Positions 9,907-18,702 of a stretch of 64,000 bases of DNA are shown here, piece by piece. This DNA is from Muribaculum gordoncarteri (GTDB lineage Bacteria > Bacteroidota > Bacteroidia > Bacteroidales > Muribaculaceae). The notes under the pieces are model-generated. The model was not told where the DNA came from and ran no database searches. It worked only from the letters and a program-made list of their open reading frames with translations. A program made the position numbers and the translations under genes. Numbering within the stretch: the first letter of the stretch is position 1; each line of letters begins with the position of its first letter. The stretch covers positions 1-64,000 of the forward strand of contig NZ_CP039394.1 of the NCBI RefSeq assembly GCF_004803695.1, in the 5' to 3' direction.

Positions 9907-10161
9907 ATGAGGACATTGTTGCTAACTCTGAGTGTTTTATGCTTATACTCATGCTCATATAAAACTTCTCTGATTACCTATCGAAATGGATATGTATTTA
10001 ACACCCAGGGTAAAATGATTGGAAACTATTCCAATGGCTATATTTTCACCGAAAATAAAATACTCATAGGATATTACTTCAATGGATATATTTGTGATGA
10101 TAATCACAATATTATAGGAAACTATGCAAATGGATTTGCAAAAATTGGAAAAACAAAATAA
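9907..10161 (+). CDS. Small lipoprotein with repeated YxNGY units
   Basis: An 84-residue protein with a lipoprotein signal (LLTLSVLCLYSCS; Cys16). The mature part is built of about four copies of an 18-residue unit in which an NGY/NGF core alternates with a GKMIGNY-like strand (YRNGYVF, YSNGYIF, YFNGYIC, YANGFAK). Such short repeats suggest a small beta-solenoid or beta-sheet surface. It follows the barrel gene by 12 nt in the same direction, so it is probably in the same transcript. I do not recognise the family. The region 10162-10200 is AT-rich and may hold the promoter of the next gene. Confidence 0.6.
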   Translation: MRTLLLTLSVLCLYSCSYKTSLITYRNGYVFNTQGKMIGNYSNGYIFTENKILIGYYFNGYICDDNHNIIGNYANGFAKIGKTK

Positions 10162-10200
10162 TTAATTTTTTTCTGTCAATATCATAGATGTAAACATACA

Positions 10201-12510
10201 GTGAAACATCTTCAGAAAGCGGTCGCTTTCGGCTATACACTTATTGCATTGTTAATCGGATGTATTGCCTACACTTGGCATCATGAATGGCAGGAAGTGG
10301 AAGCATTGGAGGTTGGCAATCGACGTATAAATGAATTCAGGAAGGATGTAAACCGTATTCATATCCGACTGATAGAGTTCTCTTTGTTGGGAGAAACTAT
10401 ATTGGATTGGGACGAAACAGATTTGGAGAATTACCATGCCCAACGTATTGCATTGGACAGTATATTATGCAGTTTCAATGTAACTCACAAAATTGAGCGT
10501 GTTGACAGCGTGCGCAGTCTTTTGGAGTATAAGGAACGGCAGATATTCCAGATTGTCCGGTTAATGGATGAGCAACAATCCATCAACAGGAAGATAGCCA
10601 GCCAAGAACCGGTGATTGTGCAGAAGATTGTGCAGGAACAGCCCAAGAAACCGAAGCGCAAAGGATTCTTGGGCATATTCGGTAAAAAAGAGAAAACGAA
10701 GCCATTGACAACAACGACTACGCTTCGTTCTCCCGATAGAAACATGGTCAGCGAACAGAAAGCACAAAGCCGTCGGTTGTCGGAACAAGCCGACAGTCTT
10801 GCGGCTCGTAATGCCGAACTTAACAGACAACTGCGAGGATTGATTTGCCAAATCGAAAAGAAGGTACAATCTGATTTACAAAGCAGGGAAGCCGAGATAA
10901 CCGCCATGCGTGAAAAATCATTTATGCAGATAGGCGGCTTGATGGGATTTGTCCTTTTGCTGTTGGTCATTTCTTATATCATCATACACCATGATGCAAA
11001 GAGCATCAAACGATACAAACGCCAGACAACGGATTTGATAGGGCAATTGGAACAGTCCGTGCAACAAAATGAGGTACTCATAACCTCCCGAAAGAAAGCG
11101 GTATATACTATTACCCACGAGTTGCGTACACCGCTGACGGCAATAACAGGCTATGCCGAACTGTTGCAAAAAGAGTGCAGCAATGGGAACAATGTGCATT
11201 TCCTTCAAAGCATACAACAATCCTCCGACCGTATGCGGGCTATGCTCAACACTCTGCTGGACTTCTTCCGCTTGGATAACGGCAAGGAACAGCCCAAAAT
11301 GCAACCTTGCAGAATTTCAGCAATCACGCACATCCTTGAAACGGAGTTCATGTCCGTTGCCATGAACAAGGGACTGTCCTTGACCATGAAGAACGGGAAT
11401 GATGCTGTTGTATTGACCGACAAAGAGCGAATAGTTCAAATCGGTAACAACCTGCTGTCAAACGCCATCAAGTTCACAGAGAAAGGTGGTGTGTCACTGA
11501 CTTCCGACTATACCAACGGAGTGTTGACACTGACCGTCGAGGACACCGGTACGGGCATGACCGAAGAGGAACAGCACCATGTGTTCGACGCATTTGAACG
11601 CCTCTCAAATGCCGCCGCAAAGGACGGTTTCGGACTTGGACTTGCCATCGTTCATAATATCGTGACGATGCTTCATGGAAAAATCAGACTGAACAGTGAA
11701 AAAGGGAAAGGAAGCCGTTTCATGGTGGAAATACCGATGCAAAAAGCTGATGATGTGCCGGAGCAAGTAATACAGACGTATATTCACAGAAAAGACAGAA
11801 ACCTCAATGTCATCGCCATCGACAATGACGAGGTGTTGCTCCTGATGCAGAAAGAGATGTACGCCCAAGAGGGAATACACTGCGATACTTGCACCGATGC
11901 GGCGGAACTGATGGAGATGCTACGCCGGAAAGAATATAATCTGCTGCTGACAGATTTGAATATGCCCGGTATAAACGGTTTCGAGTTGCTGGAACTTCTG
12001 CGTTCGTCCAACGTGGGCAATTCATAGATAATCCCCGTGGTCGTGGCAACCGCTTCGGGCAGTTGCGATGCGGAGGAACTTTTGGCAAAAGGCTTTGCCG
12101 GATGCCTGTTCAAGCCGTTCTCCATATCGGAGCTGATGGAGGTCTCGGACAAGTGCGGCATAAAAGAAACTCTGGACGGAAAGCCGGACTTATCCACCTT
12201 GCTGTCATACGGCAATGAGGCCGTCATGCTGGAGAAACTGATAACGGAAACTGAAAAGGAAATGCGCTTGATGCAGGATGCGGCAACGCGAAACGACCTG
12301 CAAGAACTTGATGCCTTGACACACCACTTGCGTAGCTCGTGGGAGGTACTCCGTGCCGACCAACCGCTGAGGGAACTTTACGGATTGCTTCATGGAAAGG
12401 CTATACCGGAAGAAAGTGAGTTAAGCCATGCTGTTACCGCAGTATTGAATAAGGGCGCGGAAATAATCCGGCTGGCAAAAGAGGAAAGGAGAAAATACGA
12501 AAATGGATAA
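10201..12510 (+). pseudogene. rteA: rteA-like hybrid sensor histidine kinase, interrupted by in-frame TAG
   Basis: Reading through one TAG (12025-12027, codon 609) gives a 769-residue protein of the RteA type that senses a signal and controls transfer of Bacteroides conjugative transposons. Order: transmembrane segment (about 13-28), periplasmic/coiled region, second membrane segment (about 241-261), kinase H-box with His306 (THELRTPL), N-box (NNLLSNAIKF), ATP-lid glycines (GFGLGLAIVH), receiver with Asp585 (TDLNMPG) and a C-terminal HPt domain (LTHHLRSSWE). The stop removes the end of the receiver, including its conserved FKPF lysine, and the HPt. CAG to TAG (Gln) is the simplest origin. The start is GTG. 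The downstream rteB-like gene overlaps by 8 nt. Confidence 0.8.
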
Positions 12511-13825
12511 GACCAGAATAATCGTGGTGGAGGACAACATCGTGTATTGCGAATATGTCTGCAACCTGCTGGCACGGGAGGGCTACCATACCGTGAAAGC
12601 TTACCACCTATCGACAGCGAAGAAACATCTGCAACAGGCAACGGATAATGACATAGTAGTTGCCGACCTGCGCCTGCCTGACGGCAACGGTATAGACATG
12701 CTGCGTTGGATGCGCAAGGAAGGAAAGATGCAGCCGTTCATCATCATGACCGACTATGCCGAAGTACATACTGCCGTGGAGAGCATGAAACTCGGTTCGA
12801 TAGACTATATACCTAAAAAACTGATAGAGGACAAACTCATTCCACTTCTCCGTTCCATACAGAAGGAGCGTCAGATGGGACACCGCCGTATGCCCGTGTT
12901 CGTCCGTGAAGGTTCCGCCTTTCAGAAAATCATGCATCGCATAAGGTTGGTAGCCGCTACCGATATGAGTGTGATGATATTCGGAGAGAACGGCACGGGC
13001 AAGGAGCATATCGCCCATTACCTACACGACAAGAGCAAACGTGCGGGCAAACCCTTCGTGGCGGTTGACTGCGGTTCACTCTCAAAAGAACTTGCGCCGT
13101 CGGCATTCTTCGGACACGTCAAGGGAGCGTTTACAGGTGCAGACAGCACCAAGAAAGGGTATTTCCATGAAGCGGAAGGTGGCACGTTGTTTCTGGACGA
13201 GGTGGGCAACCTCGCGTTGGAAACCCAACAGATGTTGCTCCGTGCCATACAAGAGAGACGTTATCGCCCGGTCGGTGACAATTCGGACAGAAGTTTCAAT
13301 GTCCGCATCATCGCCGCCACCAACGAGGATCTGGAGGCGGCAGTGAGTGAAAAGCGTTTCCGGCAGGATTTACTCTACCGTCTGCACGACTTCGTGATAA
13401 GCGTGCCGTCGTTGCGTGACTGTCAGGAAGACATTATGCCGTTGGCAGAGTTCTTCCGTGAGATTGCCAACAAGGAACTGGAGTGTAATGTGGGCGGATT
13501 CAGTCCCGAAGCCCGTAAAGCATTGCTGATCCACACATGGCCGGGCAACGTGCGGGAACTTCGGCAGAAAATCATGGGTGCGGTATTGCAGGCGCAAGAA
13601 GGTGTTGTAACGAAAGAGCATCTGGAACTTGCCGTGACGAAACCGACCTCACCCGTCAGTTTCGCCCTGCGCAATGATGCAGAGGATAAGGAACGGATAA
13701 TGCGTGCGTTGAAACAAGCGAACGGCAATCGGAGCCTTGCCGCCGAACTGTTGGGAATAAGCAGGTCGGCACTATACAGTAAACTTGAAGAGTATGGACT
13801 TAAATATAAATTCAAGCAACCATAG
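12503..13825 (+). CDS. rteB: rteB-like sigma54-type response regulator
   Basis: A 440-residue activator: receiver domain with phospho-acceptor Asp55 (VVADLRLPDG), AAA+ domain with Walker A GENGTGKE (161-168), the GAFTGA loop that contacts sigma54 (208-213), Walker B TLFLDE (228-233), and a C-terminal Fis-type helix-turn-helix (about 400 to 435, NRSLAAELLGISRSALYSKL). It matches RteB, which with RteA drives rteC and excision/transfer in conjugative transposons. The gene is complete, but its partner kinase is interrupted, so activation may be lost. No rteC follows; an orphan promoter-like site and the broken integrase come next. Confidence 0.85.
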   Translation: MDKTRIIVVEDNIVYCEYVCNLLAREGYHTVKAYHLSTAKKHLQQATDNDIVVADLRLPDGNGIDMLRWMRKEGKMQPFIIMTDYAEVHTAVESMKLGSIDYIPKKLIEDKLIPLLRSIQKERQMGHRRMPVFVREGSAFQKIMHRIRLVAATDMSVMIFGENGTGKEHIAHYLHDKSKRAGKPFVAVDCGSLSKELAPSAFFGHVKGAFTGADSTKKGYFHEAEGGTLFLDEVGNLALETQQMLLRAIQERRYRPVGDNSDRSFNVRIIAATNEDLEAAVSEKRFRQDLLYRLHDFVISVPSLRDCQEDIMPLAEFFREIANKELECNVGGFSPEARKALLIHTWPGNVRELRQKIMGAVLQAQEGVVTKEHLELAVTKPTSPVSFALRNDAEDKERIMRALKQANGNRSLAAELLGISRSALYSKLEEYGLKYKFKQP

Positions 13826-13879
13826 CCGATTTTATTGAATTTGACTATCTGCAAAGGTTTATTATTCAAAAAATAATAT

Positions 13880-13887
13880 TACCTTTG
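13880..13887 (+). promoter_or_regulatory. Orphan -7 promoter box downstream of rteB
   Basis: TACCTTTG matches the -7 consensus and is preceded by an AT-rich stretch. In related elements an RteB-dependent promoter for rteC lies here. No plus-strand gene follows in this window, so this looks like a leftover promoter whose gene was replaced by the integrase remnant. Confidence 0.4.
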
Positions 13888-13967
13888 CATTTAGGAAAAG
13901 CGTTCTTTTGAATTACTGCAAAACGAAGTGAAACACAGAATTTCGCTGGTTTCTAAATCGTTACCTG

Positions 13968-14977
13968 TCAAGCTGCAAAAATTTGCAAGTGCTTGAATTT
14001 TAGCAAGAAAGAAAATTTGATATGTCTTCTCACATGGAAAGTGATGCGTCGGGTTAATCCCGCGGACTTTATCCACTCTTTCAGAGGATGGTTGACCATG
14101 TGGCGTTTCAGACCATTGAAAACAAGGCCTTCTGAACGCTCTCCGCACAGAGCCAGTGTTTCATCACTGATTGGGAGATTCGTTTCTTCTTCCGTTTTCT
14201 CGGTGCAGAGACGGATTAGATAGCCTCCGTCCTGACCCATCTGGATATGTTTCCATGAGAGTTGCAGGATGTCGCTGATTCGTAGCCCTGTCATGCAACT
14301 GAACAGCACAGCTTGTTTGAGTACGGGTATCTTGCAGGGAGTGGCGACAAGCTGCTTGACTTCTGCGAGTGTAAGAAACTCCTTCTTGACCTCCTTCCAC
14401 TCAATCTTTTCCAGAAAGTCATTGAGATTTTCGCGGATATATTTCTCCTGATAGGTGATTTTCAGCAGAGCGCGGAATGTTGACCAGTAGCCCGCAGCAG
14501 AATTGTGGGATATTGGCCCTTTGCCATTGTTGCGCTGACGCTGGGCGGAGAGAAGATATGTGCGGAAGCCATTGCAGAAATCCACAGTAAGGTCGCCGAA
14601 AGTGCATTTGCCCTTACAATAGATAGTGAAATGGCGCAGAAGCAATCCCATTTCTGATATTTCTGACGGCACTTCTGCTTGAAGTAGGCGAGGAAGTCCA
14701 TACGCAGTTTCTCCTTGTCGAGAAAATCAAACTGCTCGTTGAGCAACTGCTCGAAGCGACGGCAACGGATAGCCTCCGCCTTTTCCATCATGGAGGCGTT
14801 GAACTCTCGTTCACGGGCATTTGCCGGATGCCCCTAGAGATATATTCCCAGACCCTCACGGCGGCTGAGCCTGTTGGTGTGAGGATTTCGGATTGGGGGA
14901 TAGAAGTCGAGGTAGAGCGATATGCGGTCGCCCGATATTTCCTTTTTACGAAGGAAAACTTTAGTGCAGGTATTCAT
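13968..14977 (-). pseudogene. Tyrosine recombinase (integrase), degenerate and truncated
   Basis: Reads from ATG at 14977: the arm/core N-terminus (NTCTKVFLRKKEISGDRISL) is interrupted by an in-frame TAG near 14836, then continues (ANAREREFNASMMEKAEAIR), shifts frame near 14660-14680, and continues through the core and catalytic domains with box I (LFSCMTGLRISDIL, catalytic Arg) and KTEEETNLPIS. It diverges just after the box II-like stretch (ITFHVRRH), so the second arginine helix and the catalytic tyrosine are missing. The family is that of Bacteroides transposon integrases. A dyad TCAAGC-TGCAAA-AA-TTTGCA-AGT-GCTTGA sits at the truncated end (13968-13996). It cannot be an active recombinase. 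Confidence 0.8.
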
Positions 14978-15027
14978 TGTATCTTGAAAGAGTTAAAAGT
15001 TTGACGCAAAGTTCGGTAGTGTTTGCA

Positions 15028-15072
15028 TGGTGGAATCAGCCACCATCGCGCCACTATAGCCGGATTCGGCTA
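15028..15072. terminator. Two hairpins ending the HTH-protein transcript
   Basis: TGGTGG (15028-15033) pairs with CCACCA (15040-15045), and TAGCCG (15057-15062) with CGGCTA (15067-15072); the second overlaps the stop codon of the minus-strand gene. They separate it from the degenerate integrase downstream. Confidence 0.45.
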
Positions 15073-15963
15073 AATCGTAGGTGGCGCAAGCAAATCATCC
15101 AGTTCTTTGCGGGAGAGATAGGTAAACTTGCCTCTCTTGGTACGGGTTATCTTATAGGTTTTGACATAGTGATAGAGCTGGTCTCTGGTCATGCCAAACT
15201 TTACCATAGCCTCTGCTATCGTGTATTCAGCCGGAGGTTCAGGTTCCGCCACACCTTTAGCCACATCAAAATGATTCTTTGAATAGCGTACTTCTTTACC
15301 GACTTTAGTTTTCGGAATTCCTTCCTTGGAAGCAAGGTTGTATATGGCTGATAGTGTCATCCCGAATTTCTCTTGGATTTCAGCAACAGTGTACCACTCT
15401 GTGATTCCCTCCGGAGTTGGTTTCTTTGCAAATGCCCGGTCAACATGGGCTTTGCTCCACATGTTTTTCCCACGATACACGGTCTTGGGGATTTTCTTTT
15501 CTTTACAGACTTTCCAAAACCAGCCGTTAGATACCTGATATTTGTCAAGAACTTCCTGTGTAGTGTAAAACTCAGAAATTGGAGTTTCCTCTCGTGCAAT
15601 GGTTGTCCGTTCCGTCGCAGCGAATAGAGTGTCAATATCGCTTCGCTTGACAAGGGTCTTACGGTTGAGTTTCCATGCCTTGATTACACCTTTATTGATA
15701 TAGATGTAAAAGGTCTTATAGCAAAGACCAAGATACTGAGCTGCCTGACGGGGAGTGAGAAATTCTTTCTCGTCAATTTCTTTCATCCCGGTCTGAACTC
15801 GACGCACCTCTTCTTTGCACAGTTCCATTTTCTCTTTGCGCTTTCTATCCTTATAGGCATGTTCAGCGCATCGTTTGGAACAGTACGCAGTCTGAGTAGT
15901 CCGGGCAATGAAGTTTTTTCCGCACCACTGACAGACTTTTTCAATTTGAATGTTACTGCTCAT
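15070..15963 (-). CDS. Zinc-ribbon protein with four excisionase/MerR-like HTH repeats
   Basis: A 297-residue DNA-binding protein. Residues 11-33 hold a CxxC...CxxxC zinc cluster (CQWCGKNF and YCSKRC). Then four similar winged-helix units follow at about 68-114, 132-177, 190-234 and 247-291, each with a (F/W/Y)(T/L) start, a recognition-helix region and a basic G-K wing (for example EYTIAEAMVKFGMTRDQLYH). Such units are used by excisionases and by MerR-type regulators. Genes like this commonly sit beside integrases of Bacteroides elements. ATG at 15963 is chosen because upstream sequence is made of tandem repeats. Its role in att-site binding or in control of its own promoter is inference. 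Confidence 0.7.
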   Translation of the reverse strand: MSSNIQIEKVCQWCGKNFIARTTQTAYCSKRCAEHAYKDRKRKEKMELCKEEVRRVQTGMKEIDEKEFLTPRQAAQYLGLCYKTFYIYINKGVIKAWKLNRKTLVKRSDIDTLFAATERTTIAREETPISEFYTTQEVLDKYQVSNGWFWKVCKEKKIPKTVYRGKNMWSKAHVDRAFAKKPTPEGITEWYTVAEIQEKFGMTLSAIYNLASKEGIPKTKVGKEVRYSKNHFDVAKGVAEPEPPAEYTIAEAMVKFGMTRDQLYHYVKTYKITRTKRGKFTYLSRKELDDLLAPPTI

Positions 15964-15982
15964 ACTGGCTTTATATAAGTGG

Positions 15983-16006
15983 TTATTTCGCCAATTATTT
16001 CGCCAA
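15983..16006 (+). repeat. Tandem 12-nt direct repeat
   Basis: Two exact adjacent copies of TTATTTCGCCAA (15983-15994 and 15995-16006), 19 nt before the start of the HTH-repeat gene. Likely protein-binding sites. Confidence 0.7.
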
Positions 16007-16010
16007 AAGC

Positions 16011-16045
16011 GTGTATGGGCGTGTATCGACGTGTACTGACGTGTA
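16011..16045 (+). repeat. Four GTGTA units at exact 10-nt spacing
   Basis: GTGTA occurs at 16011, 16021, 16031 and 16041, i.e. one unit per helical turn on the same DNA face. It sits just upstream of a protein with four winged-helix units, suggesting a multi-site binding array. It is also a plausible arm-site cluster for a recombinase. Confidence 0.7.
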
Positions 16046-16166
16046 AATCCTCCATCACTTATCTCGCGCTTTCGGTCCCGGTCGATGACGAAATACAACC
16101 GGGATACAAAAATGGGCGAAAAAGGGGTCAGAATCCGTTAGAATCCATCAGTAAGGGCATGAAAAA

Positions 16167-16186
16167 AGCGTGCCGTAAAGCACGCT
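16167..16186. terminator. GC-rich hairpin after an A-run
   Basis: AGCGTGC (16167-16173) pairs with GCACGCT (16180-16186) around a 6-nt loop; A6 precedes it, so on the minus strand it ends in a T-run like an intrinsic terminator. Confidence 0.5.
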
Positions 16187-16194
16187 GTACTAAT

Positions 16195-16224
16195 GGATTG
16201 TGACGGATTGTGACGGATTGTGAC
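16195..16224 (+). repeat. Three tandem GGATTGTGAC repeats
   Basis: Exact copies start at 16195, 16205 and 16215. With the other repeat blocks this marks the junction between region A and the prophage and may belong to an attachment site. The stretch 16225-16340 that follows is AT-rich and shows nothing further. Confidence 0.7.
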
Positions 16225-16344
16225 AATTACGTCATTTTCCGATGCAGAATGTGGGTATATGTAAGGTAACTATTTGTGTAATAATATAATATAATCTCTT
16301 ATACGTTTTGAAAGTCACAAAATAACAACAAAAATGTAAAAAAC

Positions 16345-16384
16345 AAGCACTCCGAGCCGAGAAAATTCACGATTCGGAGTGCTT
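16345..16384. terminator. Terminator hairpin downstream of lysis genes
   Basis: AAGCACTCCGA (16345-16355) pairs perfectly with TCGGAGTGCTT (16374-16384). A second hairpin, ATTAGCCGC with GCGGCTAAT, lies at 16452-16479. Together they end the minus-strand lysis transcript. Confidence 0.75.
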
Positions 16385-16510
16385 CAACGCAAATGATGAT
16401 TGAAAGAAATCATCGACCACAAAGGTAGTCAATAATTATGAGTTTTCAAACATTAGCCGCATTTCTCAACGCGGCTAATATCCAATATATTATTAACAAA
16501 ACAAAATGAG

Positions 16511-17113
16511 TTAGTCCTTATGACATAACCGGCGGCGTAATCTGCGGACTATGACGCATAACGAAATTACCGTGGCTATTGCGCCGGTAATTGCGCAAAG
16601 GTGGTAGAGTGTTCCGCGTATTGGCTTTTCGTCAGATTTTACTTCGGTGCCGTTGTCTTCGTCACGTGAGGAATCAATGCTTTCATCGGACTGTGATTTA
16701 TCTTCAGTCACTATGTCGGCGTCGGTCGTGGCGTTTCGATTATTGTTAATGTTGATGCGCCCGGTGGTAATTGCTTTTATGCCGCCGTGATTATTGGGAG
16801 GTTTCTTGCTCTCTCGGTTGCGAGGCTTGGGAGTTGCAGTATCTCCGGCGCGTTTCGTAGTGTCAGTTTCACAAGTACCGTCATTATATTCTACTTTCGT
16901 AAACTCGATAACGGCATTTGTAGTTTCGTTAATGTTCTGCGAGAGGTTGACGGCTTCTTTGCTTTGGCTCTCGTCATGGCGGTCTTCACTCTGTGAAGCT
17001 GTGATGTGCTGCTCGGTGGAGCTTTGCACGATTTTTCGAGCCGAGCCGCACGATTCCGCCATTGCGGCAATCAGCAAGCCGACTAAAAGCGGCAAGATGC
17101 GGTTGTTAGTCAT
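16511..17113 (-). CDS. Candidate unimolecular spanin
   Basis: A 200-residue protein with a lipoprotein-like signal (LLVGLLIAAMAESCGS; Cys22), a polar, low-complexity middle rich in Asn, Thr and acidic residues, and one C-terminal membrane helix (about 168-189) followed by a basic tail (RRLRRRLCHKD). An outer-membrane lipid anchor at one end and an inner-membrane helix at the other is the topology of unimolecular spanins, which fuse the two membranes at the end of lysis. It directly follows holin and amidase genes. Sequence similarity to known spanins is not claimed; the call rests on topology and position. Confidence 0.6.
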   Translation of the reverse strand: MTNNRILPLLVGLLIAAMAESCGSARKIVQSSTEQHITASQSEDRHDESQSKEAVNLSQNINETTNAVIEFTKVEYNDGTCETDTTKRAGDTATPKPRNRESKKPPNNHGGIKAITTGRININNNRNATTDADIVTEDKSQSDESIDSSRDEDNGTEVKSDEKPIRGTLYHLCAITGAIATVISLCVIVRRLRRRLCHKD

Positions 17114-17123
17114 AAGTCGTGAT

Positions 17124-17714
17124 TTAGTTGTTCTCGAAATACTTTTTTATCGCGTCAATGTGTAACGTGGCTATGGCTTCTTTGCCAGACTCGCTTACGA
17201 GATATTCAACATCATCTTTGTTGTCTTGAAATAGATTCTCGGTAAGCACCGCCGGGCATTTTGTGTCACGCACGATTGCGAAGTTTCCTACCCAATAGCA
17301 CGATGATGAGGGCAGTCGATTGCCCTGCAATCCGGCTCGGCTTGCTTCAATGTATAGCAATCGTGCAAGAGTCTTCGACTTCTGCGATGATTTGGGAGCA
17401 ACCCACCCGGTCCATCCACGCGCATTGAGCCACTTCCCTTCGTTTCCGGCAGCGTTGATATGCACCGAGATTAATGCGCAATTCTGTGTTCCGTATTTGG
17501 CGCACAACGCATTTACTCTGCGCACACGCTCCCTTAGCGGTATGTCTGATTCTTCCGGCACAACAATTTCGGTATGGATTCCAGCTAAACACGCTTTCTC
17601 TGCAATACGGCGCACCATATCACGCGCCCACTCGTATTCAAGTATTCTCTTGTCGGGGCTGCATTTTCCGGGCGTGTTCTTTCCGTGTCCGTTGTCAAGT
17701 ATTAACACTTTCAT
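17124..17714 (-). CDS. N-acetylmuramoyl-L-alanine amidase (phage endolysin)
   Basis: A 196-residue amidase_3-type zinc enzyme that cleaves the amide bond between muramic acid and the peptide stem. Visible zinc and catalytic positions: His in LDNGHGKN near the N-terminus, a Glu in ILEYEW, His in ISVHINA, and the catalytic Glu in VLTENLF. No signal peptide or separate wall-binding domain is present, so export depends on the upstream holin. ATG at 17714 is chosen because MKVLILDNGHG is the family's usual start; it overlaps the holin end by 20 nt. Confidence 0.88.
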   Translation of the reverse strand: MKVLILDNGHGKNTPGKCSPDKRILEYEWARDMVRRIAEKACLAGIHTEIVVPEESDIPLRERVRRVNALCAKYGTQNCALISVHINAAGNEGKWLNARGWTGWVAPKSSQKSKTLARLLYIEASRAGLQGNRLPSSSCYWVGNFAIVRDTKCPAVLTENLFQDNKDDVEYLVSESGKEAIATLHIDAIKKYFENN

Positions 17715-18162
17715 CTTTAACTGTGCTTTTGGGTTCAACATCTTCTAAGGCACGTTCAATGTCATGCCGTCCGGGTACGAGCTTCCAAAAGTTCAACTTT
17801 TTTTTAAGCCCTTTGTAGTCTGCATAGTTGTTTCCTATGCTTGCAAGTTCGTTGAGGTACACGTACATTACTATTGCGGCAGATACGACCGGCACGCCGA
17901 ATAGCGCACCGAATGAATTGCGACACGTGTAGGCGACAAACATCCAACACGAGTAATCGAGTACTTTGTTCATAGTGCGGCGGCGCATACGTGAGCCTCT
18001 TATTTCATCTCCACGTTTTTTCGCGGCTAATATGCCGAATCGAAGGTCTGCCAATATGAATGCTATCGCTGCGTACAACCACCCTTGCATTGTGTCGTAG
18101 AAGTCACAAAAGAGCGATGAGAGCAACGCCTGCATGGCTTCGTGTAGAGAGTGATGTTCCAT
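17695..18162 (-). CDS. Phage holin
   Basis: A 155-residue membrane protein with hydrophobic segments at about 28-46 (LYAAIAFILADLRFG), 70-85 and 90-108, and a charged C-terminus. The pattern, including the RRRTMNKVLDYSCWMF stretch, is that of the phage_holin_4 family that permeabilises the inner membrane to release the endolysin. It heads the lysis operon behind a promoter with the shared phage operator and overlaps the amidase gene. Confidence 0.82.
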   Translation of the reverse strand: MEHHSLHEAMQALLSSLFCDFYDTMQGWLYAAIAFILADLRFGILAAKKRGDEIRGSRMRRRTMNKVLDYSCWMFVAYTCRNSFGALFGVPVVSAAIVMYVYLNELASIGNNYADYKGLKKKLNFWKLVPGRHDIERALEDVEPKSTVKDESVNT

Positions 18163-18189
18163 TGGAGTTGTGATAAACTGATTTTACCG

Positions 18190-18225
18190 CAAAGATAGGA
18201 AAATAATACTTAATAGGTACTATTT
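18190..18225 (-). promoter_or_regulatory. Lysis promoter with phage dyad operator
   Basis: On the minus strand, -7 box TATCTTTG (18197-18190) lies 28 nt before the holin ATG. Just upstream is a dyad with arms AAATAATAC and GTACTATTT around TTAATAG (18201-18225, plus-strand reading). The core TACTTAATAGGTA recurs at the other phage promoters. The stretch between it and 18247 has a GGGTAAAA sequence also seen at the 52,150 site. Confidence 0.65.
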
Positions 18226-18247
18226 TGGGTAAAATTTTTTACTCGCT

Positions 18248-18697
18248 CTACAACAACGCTTCAAGCTCGTTGATTCTATCTCGTACAGTCTGCCTTTCTG
18301 AATGCAACTGCGCTATGTCATAGGGCAGTGTGTCGCCGAGCAAAGATGCTTCATAACATTTAGTCACGCGGTAGTCAGTCGCGGCGAGATTGTCTTTTAG
18401 GTCTTGAATCTGCTTGCGTACCTTTTGGGTATCAAATTTCCGCTCGTAGCGATATTTGATACAATCTCCGGCATCGTATGGTATTGGCACGACGATGCAA
18501 TCTTCATCGTCGGCTATCATTTGACTTTCGTCAATCGGTTCTACCGGCTTCCAAATATCCGGGAGTGCCGCGATTTGCTCTTCAATGGAAACTTCTACAC
18601 TCGCGACTGTTCCGTCTTCTTGTTTACGCTTGTAGATTTGGGGGGTCAACTCAATCGCCCTCAAATATCCATTTTCGATATATCCGTATTCTGTCAT
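18248..18697 (-). CDS. Small tail-associated protein, possible tail-fibre chaperone
   Basis: A 149-residue acidic protein. The N-terminus is beta-rich (YGYIENGYLRAIEL), the C-terminal half is helical with heptad spacing (VRKQIQDLKDNLAATDYRVT, RQTVRDRINELEALL). It starts at the end of the giant tail gene; ATG at 18697 sits 6 nt past the tail stop, though an earlier in-frame ATG at 18715 is possible. Position directly after a tail tip/fibre gene is typical for fibre-assembly chaperones, but I see no family motif. Confidence 0.55.
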   Translation of the reverse strand: MTEYGYIENGYLRAIELTPQIYKRKQEDGTVASVEVSIEEQIAALPDIWKPVEPIDESQMIADDEDCIVVPIPYDAGDCIKYRYERKFDTQKVRKQIQDLKDNLAATDYRVTKCYEASLLGDTLPYDIAQLHSERQTVRDRINELEALL

Positions 18698-18702
18698 ATT
18701 GA

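Larger units (their letters stand above)
1..15963. mobile_element. Decayed integrative/mobilizable element region
   Basis: This stretch groups a DUF3987 protein end, a MobV relaxase, a MobA mobilization protein, an rteA/rteB-like two-component pair, a degenerate tyrosine integrase and a multi-HTH protein. These families are the usual cargo and control genes of Bacteroides conjugative and mobilizable transposons. No conjugation (Tra) genes are present and the integrase is broken in three ways, so the region looks like overlapping remnants of more than one element rather than one autonomous unit. The outer ends are inferred: the left end lies outside the window and the right edge is placed after the HTH protein gene. 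Confidence 0.6.

Noticed and set aside
16195-16224. CRISPR-like array
   Set aside because: The three repeats are directly adjacent 10-mers without spacers and there are no cas genes.
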